Translations under genes and position numbers: made by a program
Shown: one piece after another, positions 44,192-53,425 of the stretch
Layout: every line of letters begins with the position of its first letter
Position numbering within the stretch: the first letter of the stretch is position 1
NCBI GenBank assembly: GCA_021810625.1
Contig: JAJZIJ010000001.1
Location: forward strand, 43,236-107,235
Source: Acidobacteriota bacterium
Lineage (GTDB): Bacteria; Acidobacteriota; Terriglobia; Terriglobales; Acidobacteriaceae
DNA length: 64,000 nucleotides
Direction of reading: 5' to 3'
Notes under the pieces: generated by a model
Told to the model about the DNA's origin: nothing
The model's database searches: none
The model's input: only the letters and a program-made list of their open reading frames with translations

Positions 44192-46158
44192 CGACCAACA
44201 TGCATCTCTGGCTGTTGCCGCTGCTTCCACTCGCGGGTTTCCTGTGGAATGGAACCTTGGGCCGTCGTCTTCCAAAGACGCTGGTCACGTCGGTTGCTCT
44301 CTTGTTTTCCGGCGCAGCCTTTGCGCAGGTTCTCTGGATCGCAGCACAGTTCCGCTCTCTGGCGCTTCCCCATGTGGAGTCCTTCGCTACGCCGTGGATC
44401 GCCATTCACGGCTTTCAGGTGGATTTTTCCTTCCTGCTCGATCCCTTGACGCTCATCATGTTGCTGGTCGTCACCGGCGTAGGATTTCTGATTCATCTTT
44501 ACTCCGTCGGCTACATGGCCCACGAAGAAGGCTACTGGCGATTCTTTGCGTACCTGAACCTCTTCCTGTTTTTTATGCTCACGCTGGTGCTGGCAGAAAA
44601 CTTTCTGCTGCTCTTCGTCGGCTGGGAGGGAGTGGGACTCGCATCCTATCTGTTGATCGGCTTTTACTACAACAAAGATTCCGCAGCCGATGCTGGCAAA
44701 AAAGCCTTCATCGTCAACCGCATTGGCGACTTTGGATTTCTGCTGGCCATATTTCTGCTCGTCGCGCATTTCGGCACGCTCAGCTTTACTTCCATCTTTG
44801 GAGCCATTGCCGCGCATCCAGCCATGCAAGGCGGCGTGCTCACGACCATTGCCCTGCTTCTGGTTCTGGGAGCGACAGGAAAATCCGCGCAGATTCCGCT
44901 CTACATCTGGCTGCCCGACGCGATGGAGGGGCCAACGCCCGTCTCCGCGCTGATCCACGCCGCCACGATGGTCACTGCGGGCATCTATATGGTGGCGCGC
45001 ACGCATGTGCTCTTTGACCGCTCACCGCTGGCTCTCGGCGTGGTGGCGATTATCGGCGCAGCTACAGCGATCTTTGCCGCGACCATCGGCATCGTGCAAA
45101 CCGACATCAAACGCGTGCTGGCCTACTCGACGGTCTCGCAGCTTGGATATATGTTTCTGGCCTGCGGTGTTGCCGCTTACTCCTCGGCCATCTTTCATCT
45201 GGTCACGCACGCCTTTTTCAAGGCATTGCTATTTCTTGCCGCAGGCAGCGTCATCCACGCGCTGGGCGGCGAGCAGGATTTGCGCGCGATGGGCGGCCTG
45301 CGTAAAAAAATTCCCGTCACCTTCTGGACGATGACCGCCGCCGTCTTTGCCATCTGCGGATTTTTTCCCTTCGCAGGATTCTTCAGCAAAGATGCGATCC
45401 TCTTCGCCGTCTTCAACGCAAGCGTCCTGCATTCCCTTTACTTGGGCAAGCTGCTCTGGGGCATTGGTCTCGTCACTGCGGGGCTGACTTCGTTCTACAT
45501 GTTTCGGCTCTGGTATCTGACATTTTTCGGTTCGGCGCGATACAACGAAGAGCACGCAGAACACGGCGGCCACGGCGTACACGAAAGCTCTTGGACGATG
45601 CTGCTGCCATTGATTGTTCTTGGCGTGCTTTCACTTGTCGGCGGCTGGATGGGCTGGCCTGAGGCGCTCGGCGGACACGATTCTTTCGCTCACTTTCTTG
45701 ATCCTGTCTTTGGCGCTTCCGCTGCTGCCGCTCCGGTTGTAATGTCCAGCGCATCGGCAGGCATGGAGCGGATGTTAGCGGGTCTCTCGATGTTGATAGC
45801 GCTTCTGGGATGGTTGCTCGCCGATATTCTCTATCACCGAAATCCAAAACTGCCGGAGCGAATGGCGCAAAAGTGTTCCGCGCTCCACGCGCTGCTGTTG
45901 CACAAGTATTGGATCGACGAACTCTATGGCGCAATTATCGTTCGTCCGCTTCTGGCTATCTCCCGCGTTGTTTTATGGCGCGGCGTGGATGCTGGCATCG
46001 TCGATGGTTCTGGCGTGGCATTGGCAAGTGGCGCTTCGGGATTTAGCTCTATCGTTCGACGGATGCAGTCAGGCAATATCCGCTCCTACGCAGGCTGGTT
46101 GGCAATGGGAGCGGCGCTGGTATTGATTTTTGTGTTTTATCTGGCACATTGCATCTAG
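44188..46158 (+). CDS. nuoL: NADH-quinone oxidoreductase subunit L
   Basis: The largest antiporter-like proton-pumping subunit, with the long lateral helix at its C-terminus (656 residues). Marks are [19 protein letters not shown] with its key Glu, the Lys in [34 protein letters not shown], and [24 protein letters not shown] helix ([21 protein letters not shown] here). A His-rich loop ([14 protein letters not shown]) lies near residue 460. Overlaps nuoK; nuoM starts shortly after its stop. Confidence 0.96.
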   Translation: MTTNMHLWLLPLLPLAGFLWNGTLGRRLPKTLVTSVALLFSGAAFAQVLWIAAQFRSLALPHVESFATPWIAIHGFQVDFSFLLDPLTLIMLLVVTGVGFLIHLYSVGYMAHEEGYWRFFAYLNLFLFFMLTLVLAENFLLLFVGWEGVGLASYLLIGFYYNKDSAADAGKKAFIVNRIGDFGFLLAIFLLVAHFGTLSFTSIFGAIAAHPAMQGGVLTTIALLLVLGATGKSAQIPLYIWLPDAMEGPTPVSALIHAATMVTAGIYMVARTHVLFDRSPLALGVVAIIGAATAIFAATIGIVQTDIKRVLAYSTVSQLGYMFLACGVAAYSSAIFHLVTHAFFKALLFLAAGSVIHALGGEQDLRAMGGLRKKIPVTFWTMTAAVFAICGFFPFAGFFSKDAILFAVFNASVLHSLYLGKLLWGIGLVTAGLTSFYMFRLWYLTFFGSARYNEEHAEHGGHGVHESSWTMLLPLIVLGVLSLVGGWMGWPEALGGHDSFAHFLDPVFGASAAAAPVVMSSASAGMERMLAGLSMLIALLGWLLADILYHRNPKLPERMAQKCSALHALLLHKYWIDELYGAIIVRPLLAISRVVLWRGVDAGIVDGSGVALASGASGFSSIVRRMQSGNIRSYAGWLAMGAALVLIFVFYLAHCI

Positions 46159-46191
46159 GTGTCCAGAGGAAATTTTCTGGGGAAGGATTTC

Positions 46192-47712
46192 GTGTTGAAC
46201 GCAAGCATTCTCACTCTCATCACCTTCCTGCCCGTGGCAGGCGCGGGCATGGTCACGCTTCTGCCGAAGCGTCTGCTTCCTGCGTTCACGCTGTTATTTA
46301 CGCTCTTTATTTTTCTGCTCACCCTGCATCTACCCGCGCACTTTGACACAGCGCGGCACGGATTTCAATTCGCCTGCAATCTCCCTTGGATTGCCACGCC
46401 TGCGATTCATTACCATGTTGGCATTGATGGCCTGTCGCTCTGGCTGGTGGTGCTGGTCGGCTTTCTCGCGCCGCTTGGAGTTCTGGTCTCATGGCGTGTG
46501 ATTGACCACCATCAACGCGAATTTTACTCGCTGTTTTTATTGCAGCAGACCGCGATGTTCGGCATTTTTGTGTCGCTCGATCTGATGCTCTACTACGCAT
46601 TTTGGGAGCTGTCACTCATCCCCATCACGCTGCTCATCGGCATCTTTGGCCGCAAGAACGGACGCGCCGCAGCCATCAAGTTTTTCCTATACGCTTTCAT
46701 TCCATCTGCGCTTCTGCTGGTGGCGATTCTCTGGCTCTACGCTAAAACGGGAACCTTCGATTTCGTTCTACTGCAATCGCAAATGCACACCCTCGCTACG
46801 GGCGCAAATGCCACGGGACTGTGGCTGGCATCGCTGGCATTCCTGCTGGCCTTTGCTGTTAAAGTTCCAATCTTCCCGCTCCACGCATGGCTGGCGGATG
46901 GCATCAGCGAAGCGCCCACCGCCATTGCGATGATTCTGGCAGGAAAGCTGGGCCTCTATTCCCTGCTCCGTTTTCACGTTGGACTTTTTCCTGACCAGGC
47001 GGCGCACATCGCGCCTCTGATGGTCGCGCTCGGCGTCATCGGCATCCTTTATGGCTCGTTGCTCGCGCTGGTGCAAACAGATTTGAAACGCCTGGCCGCC
47101 TACGCGACGCTGGGAGCGCTCAGCTTTTGCGTGCTGGGCATCTACGCCTTCACCGCTGCCAGCATGGATGGCGCGGTCTATCAGATTCTCAGCGAGAGCG
47201 TCTCCGCAGGCGCATTCTTCATGTTGCTGGGAATTCTGTATGAGCGCTACGCAACCTATGACATGGCGCAGTTGTGTGGCATTGCGAAAAAACTTCCCGG
47301 ACTTGCGACGCTCTTCGTCATCACTGCGCTGTCTTTGATTGGCCTGCCGATTCTCAATGGCTTCGTCGGCGAATTTATGATTTTGAGCGGCAGTTTCCAA
47401 ACACATCCTCGACTTGCGTCCACCGCAACGCTCGGCGTGATTTTGAGCGCGGCCTACATGCTGTGGATGTTGCAACGAGTCTTTTATGGCGCGCCCTCGA
47501 AACTCGTTGCCGCCGGTACGCAGGCCGACATCAGCGGACGCGAACGCTTTGCGCTCTGGCCCACGGTTGCACTGATGCTCGTCATGGGCGTTGCCTCCGT
47601 CTACTGGATGCGCGCCATTGATGCCACTGTGCCCGCATTCGCGCCCAGCTTTGCGCCTGTTTCCATCACGACACGCATTTCCAACTATGCAAGGATGACG
47701 AACCTCCGATGA
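46192..47712 (+). CDS. nuoM: NADH-quinone oxidoreductase subunit M
   Basis: Antiporter-like proton-pumping subunit, 506 residues from the GTG at 46192. Marks are [28 protein letters not shown] helix (here [19 protein letters not shown]) with its key Glu, the Lys in [35 protein letters not shown], and [14 protein letters not shown]. The start is chosen for the GGAAGGA ribosome binding site just before it; a GTG at 46159, directly after the nuoL stop, would add 11 residues. Its stop overlaps nuoN. Confidence 0.95.
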   Translation: MLNASILTLITFLPVAGAGMVTLLPKRLLPAFTLLFTLFIFLLTLHLPAHFDTARHGFQFACNLPWIATPAIHYHVGIDGLSLWLVVLVGFLAPLGVLVSWRVIDHHQREFYSLFLLQQTAMFGIFVSLDLMLYYAFWELSLIPITLLIGIFGRKNGRAAAIKFFLYAFIPSALLLVAILWLYAKTGTFDFVLLQSQMHTLATGANATGLWLASLAFLLAFAVKVPIFPLHAWLADGISEAPTAIAMILAGKLGLYSLLRFHVGLFPDQAAHIAPLMVALGVIGILYGSLLALVQTDLKRLAAYATLGALSFCVLGIYAFTAASMDGAVYQILSESVSAGAFFMLLGILYERYATYDMAQLCGIAKKLPGLATLFVITALSLIGLPILNGFVGEFMILSGSFQTHPRLASTATLGVILSAAYMLWMLQRVFYGAPSKLVAAGTQADISGRERFALWPTVALMLVMGVASVYWMRAIDATVPAFAPSFAPVSITTRISNYARMTNLR

Positions 47713-49214
47713 CAGCGGTTTCTCCAGCACTGCGCATCTTGCCTGAAATTTTGCTCACGCTCACTGGCGTTCTGGTGATGGTGACAGAACCCCTGCTGTC
47801 CGCGAAGACATCCCGCAAGCCGCTGGGCATTTTTGCGCTGTTGGGTACGCTGGCCGCAATCGCCGCCAGCGCGTGGCAGTTGCATCTGCCTGCCGGGACA
47901 GCATTCTTCAACACCATCCAGACAGATGCCTTCAGCGTGTTTTTCCATCTGTTGATCGGCGGCATTCTTCTGGTTACGCTGCTGGTCTCTTTGAATTATT
48001 TCGAGGGTCACTCGACGTATGTCGGAGAGTTCTACGCGCTGCTTCTCTTCAGCGCCGTCGGCATGATGTTGATGACCAGCGCCATCGAGTTGCTGATGGT
48101 CTTTCTCGGCTTGGAAATTTCTTCGATCTCCACCTACATCCTTGCCGGATACCGCAAGCGCAGCGCCGTCAGCGCAGAGGCATCCATCAAGTATTTCCTG
48201 CTCGGCTCCTTTGCCACGGCGTTTTTCCTCTACGGAGTGGCTCTGTGCTTCGGCGCGACGGGAAGCACCAACATTCATTCCATCGCGACGGGCGTGGCGT
48301 CGGGTTCCTCGCCGCTGCTTCTCGCTCTCGCGCTGGGCATGATGTTGATCGGCCTCGGATTTAAGGTCTCTGCCGCGCCGTTTCATGTCTGGACGCCTGA
48401 CGTATACGAAGGCGCGCCCGCGCCGGTCGTTGGATTCATGTCCACCGCGCCCAAGGCCGCTGCCTTTGCCGTGCTGCTGCGCATCACCTACACCGGGTTT
48501 GGAACCATGTCCCACATTTGGATTCCCCTGTTGTGGATCATGGCCGTTGCCTCCATGACCATCGGTAATCTGGGAGCGCTGACGCAGCGAAACGTAAAGC
48601 GGATGCTGGCCTACTCCTCCATCGCGCACGCCGGATATCTGCTGGTGGCCTTCACAGCCTTTTCCGCCGACGGATTGGCCGCAGCTTGTTTCTACACCGC
48701 CGCCTACGCTGCCATGAATGTTGGAGCCTTCGCCATCATCAGCTATCTTTCCGGCTATGACGAGCGCCGCGTCCACTTGCAGGATTATGCAGGTCTGGCC
48801 AAGCGGCATCCACTCGCCTCGGCGGCAATGGCGATCTTTCTGCTGTCCTTGATTGGAATTCCCTTCACCGCCGGATTCTTTGGCAAGTTTTATGTCTTCA
48901 CCACAGCGATGCACTCTGGCCTATGGATTCTGGTCACGATTGGCTTGCTCAACAGCGGCTTGGCGGCGTTTTACTATCTGCGGTTTCTCTCGCAGCTCTA
49001 CATGCAACCCTACGATGCTGCACAGGATATCTCCGAAGCCCCGGCGCAACCTGCCTTCGTACTCGGCATTGCAATCCTGGTTGCTGCTGTCCTCGTGCTT
49101 GGCATCATTCCCAACCGAGTGCTGCGGCTGGCACAGGCTGGAGCGGCCACGTACTTCCCCTGCTCTGGCACCAATGCTGCGGAAGTCCATACGCAGCCCA
49201 ATCTTCTTCGCTGA
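47709..49214 (+). CDS. nuoN: NADH-quinone oxidoreductase subunit N
   Basis: The third antiporter-like subunit, 501 residues, next to the connecting module. Marks are the key Glu in [19 protein letters not shown], the Lys in [32 protein letters not shown], and [16 protein letters not shown]. The overlap with nuoM (ATGA) and the strong hairpin downstream mark it as the last gene of the operon. Confidence 0.96.
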   Translation: MTAVSPALRILPEILLTLTGVLVMVTEPLLSAKTSRKPLGIFALLGTLAAIAASAWQLHLPAGTAFFNTIQTDAFSVFFHLLIGGILLVTLLVSLNYFEGHSTYVGEFYALLLFSAVGMMLMTSAIELLMVFLGLEISSISTYILAGYRKRSAVSAEASIKYFLLGSFATAFFLYGVALCFGATGSTNIHSIATGVASGSSPLLLALALGMMLIGLGFKVSAAPFHVWTPDVYEGAPAPVVGFMSTAPKAAAFAVLLRITYTGFGTMSHIWIPLLWIMAVASMTIGNLGALTQRNVKRMLAYSSIAHAGYLLVAFTAFSADGLAAACFYTAAYAAMNVGAFAIISYLSGYDERRVHLQDYAGLAKRHPLASAAMAIFLLSLIGIPFTAGFFGKFYVFTTAMHSGLWILVTIGLLNSGLAAFYYLRFLSQLYMQPYDAAQDISEAPAQPAFVLGIAILVAAVLVLGIIPNRVLRLAQAGAATYFPCSGTNAAEVHTQPNLLR

Positions 49215-49230
49215 GAATCGTTTCTTCGTA

Positions 49231-49269
49231 CAACAGAAACGGCCTCCATCTCGGAGGCCGTTTCTGTTG
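49231..49269. terminator. Strong bidirectional terminator between nuoN and atpE
   Basis: A perfect 17-bp stem: CAACAGAAACGGCCTCC (49231-49247) with its complement at 49253-49269, loop ATCTC. It ends the nuo transcript (+) and the convergent atp transcript (-). Confidence 0.92.
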
Positions 49270-49289
49270 CTACAAATTTTTGCCGAATC

Positions 49290-49592
49290 TTATTTCACTT
49301 TGAACAGAATAATCGCAAAGGTAAACAAAGCCAGCGATTCAATAAATGCCAAGCCGAGAACCAGGAACAGAAAGATTCCTGGGCGCGCGCCTGGATTACG
49401 GGCCAGCGCGCCTGTGGCGGGACCAACCACAAGACCCTGTCCAATTCCACAAAGCCCGGAGGCAATGGCCATCGAGATTCCAGCAGCCAGCGGCACCAGG
49501 CTGTTGCTGGAGGCACCCGCCGACTGGGCAAACGCTGGAACGGCCATGCACAGCACCGACAGCGTCATAAAGACATTTTGTAACGAACGCAT
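49290..49592 (-). CDS. atpE: ATP synthase Fo subunit c, with signal-like N-terminus
   Basis: The proteolipid of the rotating c-ring. The two-helix hairpin is clear: helix 1 ISMAIASGLCGIGQGLVVG, the polar loop RNPGARP that touches F1, and helix 2 with the ion-carrying Glu in GLAFIESLALFTFAIIL. Ahead of it lies a signal-peptide-like sequence (MRSLQNVFMTLSVLCMAVPAFAQ), so the mature subunit would begin near residue 24. I chose the ATG at 49592 (100 residues); the frame is open to 49646. A Gln in helix 1 and a Ser after the Glu are shared with sodium-type rings, but the Thr/Tyr ligands are replaced, so protons are more likely. Confidence 0.93.
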   Translation of the reverse strand: MRSLQNVFMTLSVLCMAVPAFAQSAGASSNSLVPLAAGISMAIASGLCGIGQGLVVGPATGALARNPGARPGIFLFLVLGLAFIESLALFTFAIILFKVK

Positions 49593-49717
49593 ACTAAGCT
49601 CCAATGCTTCCTTAGAATTTCCCGTCAGTGGGTGGTTGATGCTCACCGTGCTGGCACCCTCACGCTTACAGGCCTTGCAACTGGAGCGGAAGCGCGACTC
49701 CAGCCAAACTTAAACTT

Positions 49718-50458
49718 CTATGCCTCTTCTGCGTGTGCGATTGCCTGGCCGATATAAATCGTCGCCAGCAGCATAAACACATACGCCTGAATCAACGATA
49801 CGCCCAGATGTAATCCAAGAAAAATCACAGGCAGCGCGAAGGGAAAGAGCGAGAAAAAAATCAGCGTCAGCAGATCGCTGGCAAACATGTTCGCGTACAA
49901 ACGAAGGGTAAGCGAGAGCACGCGCGCAATGTGGGAGATGATCTCAATCGGCAGCATCAGCGGCGCGATCCACCACAACGGGCCAAGAAAATGTTTGGCG
50001 TAATGCACCGGCCCCTGCGCCCTGATGCCCTGCCAGTGGTAGTAAGCAAAGGTCAACAGCGCCAGTCCCAGCGGCACCGCTGGATTTGCTGTGGCCGTGT
50101 CCACATCCGGCAGCAGGCCCAGCAGATTGTTCACACCAACGAAAAGCAAAATTGCCGTGAGGTACGGGACAAATTTTTCATAGCCGTGCCCAATGATTGG
50201 CTCGGACTGACCCCCTACAAATTCCTGCACCATCTCCGCAAGCTGCTGCGCCGTGCCGGGACGTTCCACGTTGATGCTGACGCGCACGATCAAAAAGAAA
50301 ACCAGCAGAATCAGGAACGCCAGCAGTTCCATCGTGAACGTGCCATTGATGGGCGCAGTCGGATGCAGTGGAGGAAGACCGATGGCCGTCAGCAGATGCG
50401 TGACTGGTCTGCCGAAGAGATGGTTCAATAGATGAGCTAAAAAGTGCTGAAGCGGCAT
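49718..50458 (-). CDS. atpB: ATP synthase Fo subunit a
   Basis: The stator channel subunit. The 246-residue protein has five or six membrane helices, the essential arginine in LSLTLRLYANMFASD, and the closing helix GVSLIQAYVFMLLATIYIGQAIAH. The N-terminus is typical (LLNHLFGRPVTHLL). It lies upstream of atpE with 125 bases between them; the small genes atpI and atpZ precede it. Genes for b, delta and the F1 sector are not in this window. Confidence 0.95.
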   Translation of the reverse strand: MPLQHFLAHLLNHLFGRPVTHLLTAIGLPPLHPTAPINGTFTMELLAFLILLVFFLIVRVSINVERPGTAQQLAEMVQEFVGGQSEPIIGHGYEKFVPYLTAILLFVGVNNLLGLLPDVDTATANPAVPLGLALLTFAYYHWQGIRAQGPVHYAKHFLGPLWWIAPLMLPIEIISHIARVLSLTLRLYANMFASDLLTLIFFSLFPFALPVIFLGLHLGVSLIQAYVFMLLATIYIGQAIAHAEEA

Positions 50459-50501
50459 ACGTCGCGTGCTTTCCGTTCTTCTATGTCTGTTTCAATTTTG
50501 C

Positions 50502-50924
50502 TCAGCGTCGCCAGCGAGACAACAACCGGAGCGCCTCGATGAAAAGAGCCGTCAGGCCAAGCGCCAAGCCGCCCAGAAGGGCGTAAATCGACCCGTCCAG
50601 ACCTCTTAGACTACCATAGAGCAGCACAATCGCCAGTCCCATTCGCAGAAAAAACCACGCCATCACCGGGCCAAGCGGCTTGGTATTGGTATCGGCATTA
50701 CCCTCGCCTACTTCCATGCGGGCCACCAGCGCAGCCATCAGTTGCAGCCATTCATAAATTCCGGTTCCAGAGATCGCCGCTCCGACCAGAAAAAGCGCGC
50801 AACTGCGCCAACCCAAGCCTGCCCAGATCATCGGCGTGGCAACCAACGCCAGCGCTCCGGTCAGCCAGAGCGCGCGGCGCAGGCTGCGGTGAACATCGTC
50901 GTCGGTCAATTCTGTAACGGTCAT
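50502..50924 (-). CDS. atpI: ATP synthase subunit I (AtpI/UncI-like)
   Basis: A 140-residue protein with four hydrophobic segments (LWLTGALALVATPMIWAGLGW, LFLVGAAISGTGIYEWL, AWFFLRMGLAIVLLYGSL, YALLGGLALGLTALFIEAL). The position just upstream of atpB and the layout fit AtpI, which helps assemble the c-ring. Sequence identity within this family is low, so the call rests on context and topology. Start ATG at 50924; the frame is open to 51029 but overlaps atpZ. Confidence 0.75.
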   Translation of the reverse strand: MTVTELTDDDVHRSLRRALWLTGALALVATPMIWAGLGWRSCALFLVGAAISGTGIYEWLQLMAALVARMEVGEGNADTNTKPLGPVMAWFFLRMGLAIVLLYGSLRGLDGSIYALLGGLALGLTALFIEALRLLSRWRR

Positions 50925-50935
50925 AAAACGTTTGC

Positions 50936-51220
50936 TCAAAGATGGCTGCGATTGGCTTGATTGGCGATGCGCACAATCTGCACAAAGCCAGCAATAGCCC
51001 CAAGAATCAGGCCCACAATGGCAGGCCATTCCGCATGGAAATGACGCCCCAACGCATCGCCAATGACCCAGCCAATAATCGTGGAGAGCGGCAGCGCCAG
51101 CGCAATCTGCACCATCGACTCGGCCTTCACCAGGCCGCCCAGCACGGTTGCCCGCTCACTGGACGGCGAAGACTTTTTTCCTGACGGATTGGGCGTAGGC
51201 TGGTTCATCGTGGGAGCCAT
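50936..51220 (-). CDS. atpZ: AtpZ-like (F0F1 assembly/accessory) protein
   Basis: A 95-residue protein: a polar, Pro/Ser-rich N-terminus (residues 1-28) and two membrane helices (MVQIALALPLSTIIGWVIGDALG and AIVGLILGAIAGFVQIVRIA). The GDALGRHF...P...GLILGAIAGF pattern is typical of AtpZ/AtpI-type small proteins at the head of atp operons, proposed to help ion uptake or ring assembly. First gene of the atpZ-I-B-E group. ATGs at 51220 and 51208 are both possible starts. Confidence 0.78.
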   Translation of the reverse strand: MAPTMNQPTPNPSGKKSSPSSERATVLGGLVKAESMVQIALALPLSTIIGWVIGDALGRHFHAEWPAIVGLILGAIAGFVQIVRIANQANRSHL

Positions 51221-51361
51221 CTTCCATCCTAGCCGATTCGAGTTGATCGAGACCGAAGGCAAAGAAAAACCGGAATCTGCCAATCTCACCCTGCAAACTC
51301 TTATACTGACAATGGCTCTCACCATTCCAGCAGCGCCAAGTCACCATAAAGGAAACGTCGC

Positions 51362-53134
51362 GTGTACGAATCTGAATTTGAAAAGGAACTCTATCAACTC
51401 CGCCGCGACAAGCTGGCGCAGATTGAATCCCTGGGCCAGAAGGCCTATCCCAACAGCTACGCGGCCACGCATACCCTCGCGCAGATTCGCAGCGAATATG
51501 ATGACAGCGCCACGGCGGAATCGCTGGAGCAGCCGCGTGTGCAGGTCTCCATCGCCGGACGCATCATGACGATCCGCGCCCAGGGCAAGGCTGGCTTTGC
51601 CGTGCTGCAACAAGGCGGCCAGCGGCTGCAAATTTATGTTCGTCTGGATGCTGTCGGCGAGAACGCCTTTCAGTTGTATAAATTGCTCGACATGGGCGAC
51701 CACATCGGCGTTACAGGCTATCTTTTTCGCACGCGCACCGGGGAGTTGAGCGTTCACGTCGAAACACTCACCTTTTTATCCAAGGCGATGCTGGCGCTGC
51801 CGGAAAAGTATCACGGTCTGGCCGATCAGGAACTTCGCTACCGCCAGCGCTATGTCGATCTGTTTATGAATCTCGACGTGCGCGAGGTCTTCGTCAAGCG
51901 TGCAGCCATCCTCCGCGCCATGCGTCAGTTTTTCGATGAACGCGGCTTTGTTGAAGTCGAAACACCCATGATGCAGCCCATCGCCGGAGGCGCGGCAGCC
52001 AAGCCTTTCACCACGCATCACAACGCGCTCGATCTCGACCTCTTCCTGCGCATTGCGCCGGAGCTATACCTGAAGCGCCTGGTCGTCGGCGGCCTGGATC
52101 GCGTCTATGAGATCAATCGCAACTTCCGCAATGAGGGCATCTCCACGCAGCACAATCCAGAGTTCACCATGCTGGAGTTCTATCAGGCCTACGCCAACTA
52201 CGAAGACCTGATGAACCTCACCGAGAAGTTGATTCCCTACGTCGCGCAGCAGGTGAACGGCACAACGAAGACCGTCTTCAATGATGTGGAGATCGATCTC
52301 AGCAAGTGGCAGCGGTTCACCATGCGCGAGGCTATCCAGCATTTCTGGCTTGAAGAATTTGGCGAACCACCGACACACGATGATTTTTGTGATCCAAGTC
52401 GTTTTGTCGAACGGCTCAGGTCTAGTCTTCTTCAGTCTGGAGTCGTTGGGGCAAGGCGTGACTACGCGAATAAGATGATGCCCCCAAATCGCAGCATCGA
52501 AGAACTTCAAAATTTTTCAAGTCTTCCTGCACATGAAAAAATTCAGCAGTCTTCGTCGCGCATGACGAAGCAGGTGGCTGAAGTAAATGCTACATATCCA
52601 AGGCTAGAAATGATTGAGGTGATTGCGCGGCAGTTTGAGACTGCCATAGGCTTGATCTCAAGTGGCGGACTACTCGGCAAGGCTATTGCCATTGTCTTTG
52701 AAGCCGTTGCTGAAGACCACCTCATTCAACCCACCATCATCTACGACTTCCCTCTGGCCGTCTCGCCGCTTTCCAAGCAAAAGCCGGGCGAACCGGATTG
52801 GGTCGAGCGCTTTGAGTTCTACATTGGCGGCTTTGAAGTCGGCAATGCCTTCAGCGAATTAAACGATCCCGACGAGCAGCGCCGCCGCTTTGAGCAGCAG
52901 CTTACCGAGCGCGAGCGCGGCGACGACGAGGCCCACGCAATGGATGAGGATTATGTCCGCGCGCTCTCCTACGGCCTGCCGCCGACAGGTGGCGAAGGCA
53001 TCGGCATTGATCGCCTGACGATGATCCTCACCGGCTCGCGCTCCATCCGCGACGTAATTCTCTTTCCGCTGATGCGCCCGCAAGCGCAAACGGCCACGCC
53101 AGAAAACAAACAAGCCGATAGTGGGTTGGCTTGA
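51362..53134 (+). CDS. lysS: Lysyl-tRNA synthetase, class II, with a large internal insertion
   Basis: Charges tRNA-Lys. The OB-fold anticodon domain (residues ~1-170, [18 protein letters not shown]) is followed by the class II catalytic core: [10 protein letters not shown], motif 2 [24 protein letters not shown] and motif 3 [13 protein letters not shown]. Between MREAIQ (residue 321) and [15 protein letters not shown] (~435) there are ~115 residues where E. coli LysS has about 35, so the protein is 590 residues against ~505 usual. The inserted part (about 52350-52660) is more AT-rich. Catalytic residues on both sides are intact. The start is GTG. It is divergent from atpZ. Confidence 0.94.
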   Translation: MYESEFEKELYQLRRDKLAQIESLGQKAYPNSYAATHTLAQIRSEYDDSATAESLEQPRVQVSIAGRIMTIRAQGKAGFAVLQQGGQRLQIYVRLDAVGENAFQLYKLLDMGDHIGVTGYLFRTRTGELSVHVETLTFLSKAMLALPEKYHGLADQELRYRQRYVDLFMNLDVREVFVKRAAILRAMRQFFDERGFVEVETPMMQPIAGGAAAKPFTTHHNALDLDLFLRIAPELYLKRLVVGGLDRVYEINRNFRNEGISTQHNPEFTMLEFYQAYANYEDLMNLTEKLIPYVAQQVNGTTKTVFNDVEIDLSKWQRFTMREAIQHFWLEEFGEPPTHDDFCDPSRFVERLRSSLLQSGVVGARRDYANKMMPPNRSIEELQNFSSLPAHEKIQQSSSRMTKQVAEVNATYPRLEMIEVIARQFETAIGLISSGGLLGKAIAIVFEAVAEDHLIQPTIIYDFPLAVSPLSKQKPGEPDWVERFEFYIGGFEVGNAFSELNDPDEQRRRFEQQLTERERGDDEAHAMDEDYVRALSYGLPPTGGEGIGIDRLTMILTGSRSIRDVILFPLMRPQAQTATPENKQADSGLA

Positions 53135-53142
53135 AAAACCAG

Positions 53143-53306
53143 CCCTCAGGGGCTGAAGCCCCATAAGATTTTGCATGGATACCGGACGGGCTGAAGCCCG
53201 TCCCTTTCAAGCGAATGAATCTCTGAACCAGTCCGGCTTTGAAGGGGCGGGACTTTAGTCCCGCCGTAAGGAAGTGCCATGAAAGCGTGGCTCTAGCCCC
53301 TGAGGG
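53143..53306. repeat. Cluster of dispersed palindromic repeats after lysS
   Basis: Four hairpin units in a row: CCCTCAGGGGCTGAAGCCCC (53143-53162), GGACGGGCTGAAGCCCGTCC (53184-53203, followed by CTTTCAA), GAAGGGGCGGGACTTTAGTC plus CCGCC (53241-53265), and GGCTCTAGCCCCTGAGGG (53289-53306). The outer units are inverted copies of each other (CCCTCAGGGGCT/AGCCCCTGAGGG). The same units occur at 61100-61239. The rest of the 290 bases to the next gene has no supported feature. Confidence 0.85.
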
Positions 53307-53425
53307 AGCGTACAATTTTTTTACTTGTCGCATACAGGCAACCGCGAGGGCTGGCATGGCTCCGGGGATTGCGAAGCGTATGACAAACAACCGCACAGGA
53401 TCGTAAAAACCAGGCAGGTACCCCA

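Noticed and set aside
44050..45006. A 318-codon minus-strand frame opposite nuoL
   Set aside because: Antisense shadow of a well-identified gene.
47685..48914. A 409-codon minus-strand frame opposite nuoN
   Set aside because: Composition is His/Gly/Arg-rich as expected from the antisense of a membrane protein; nuoN is certain.
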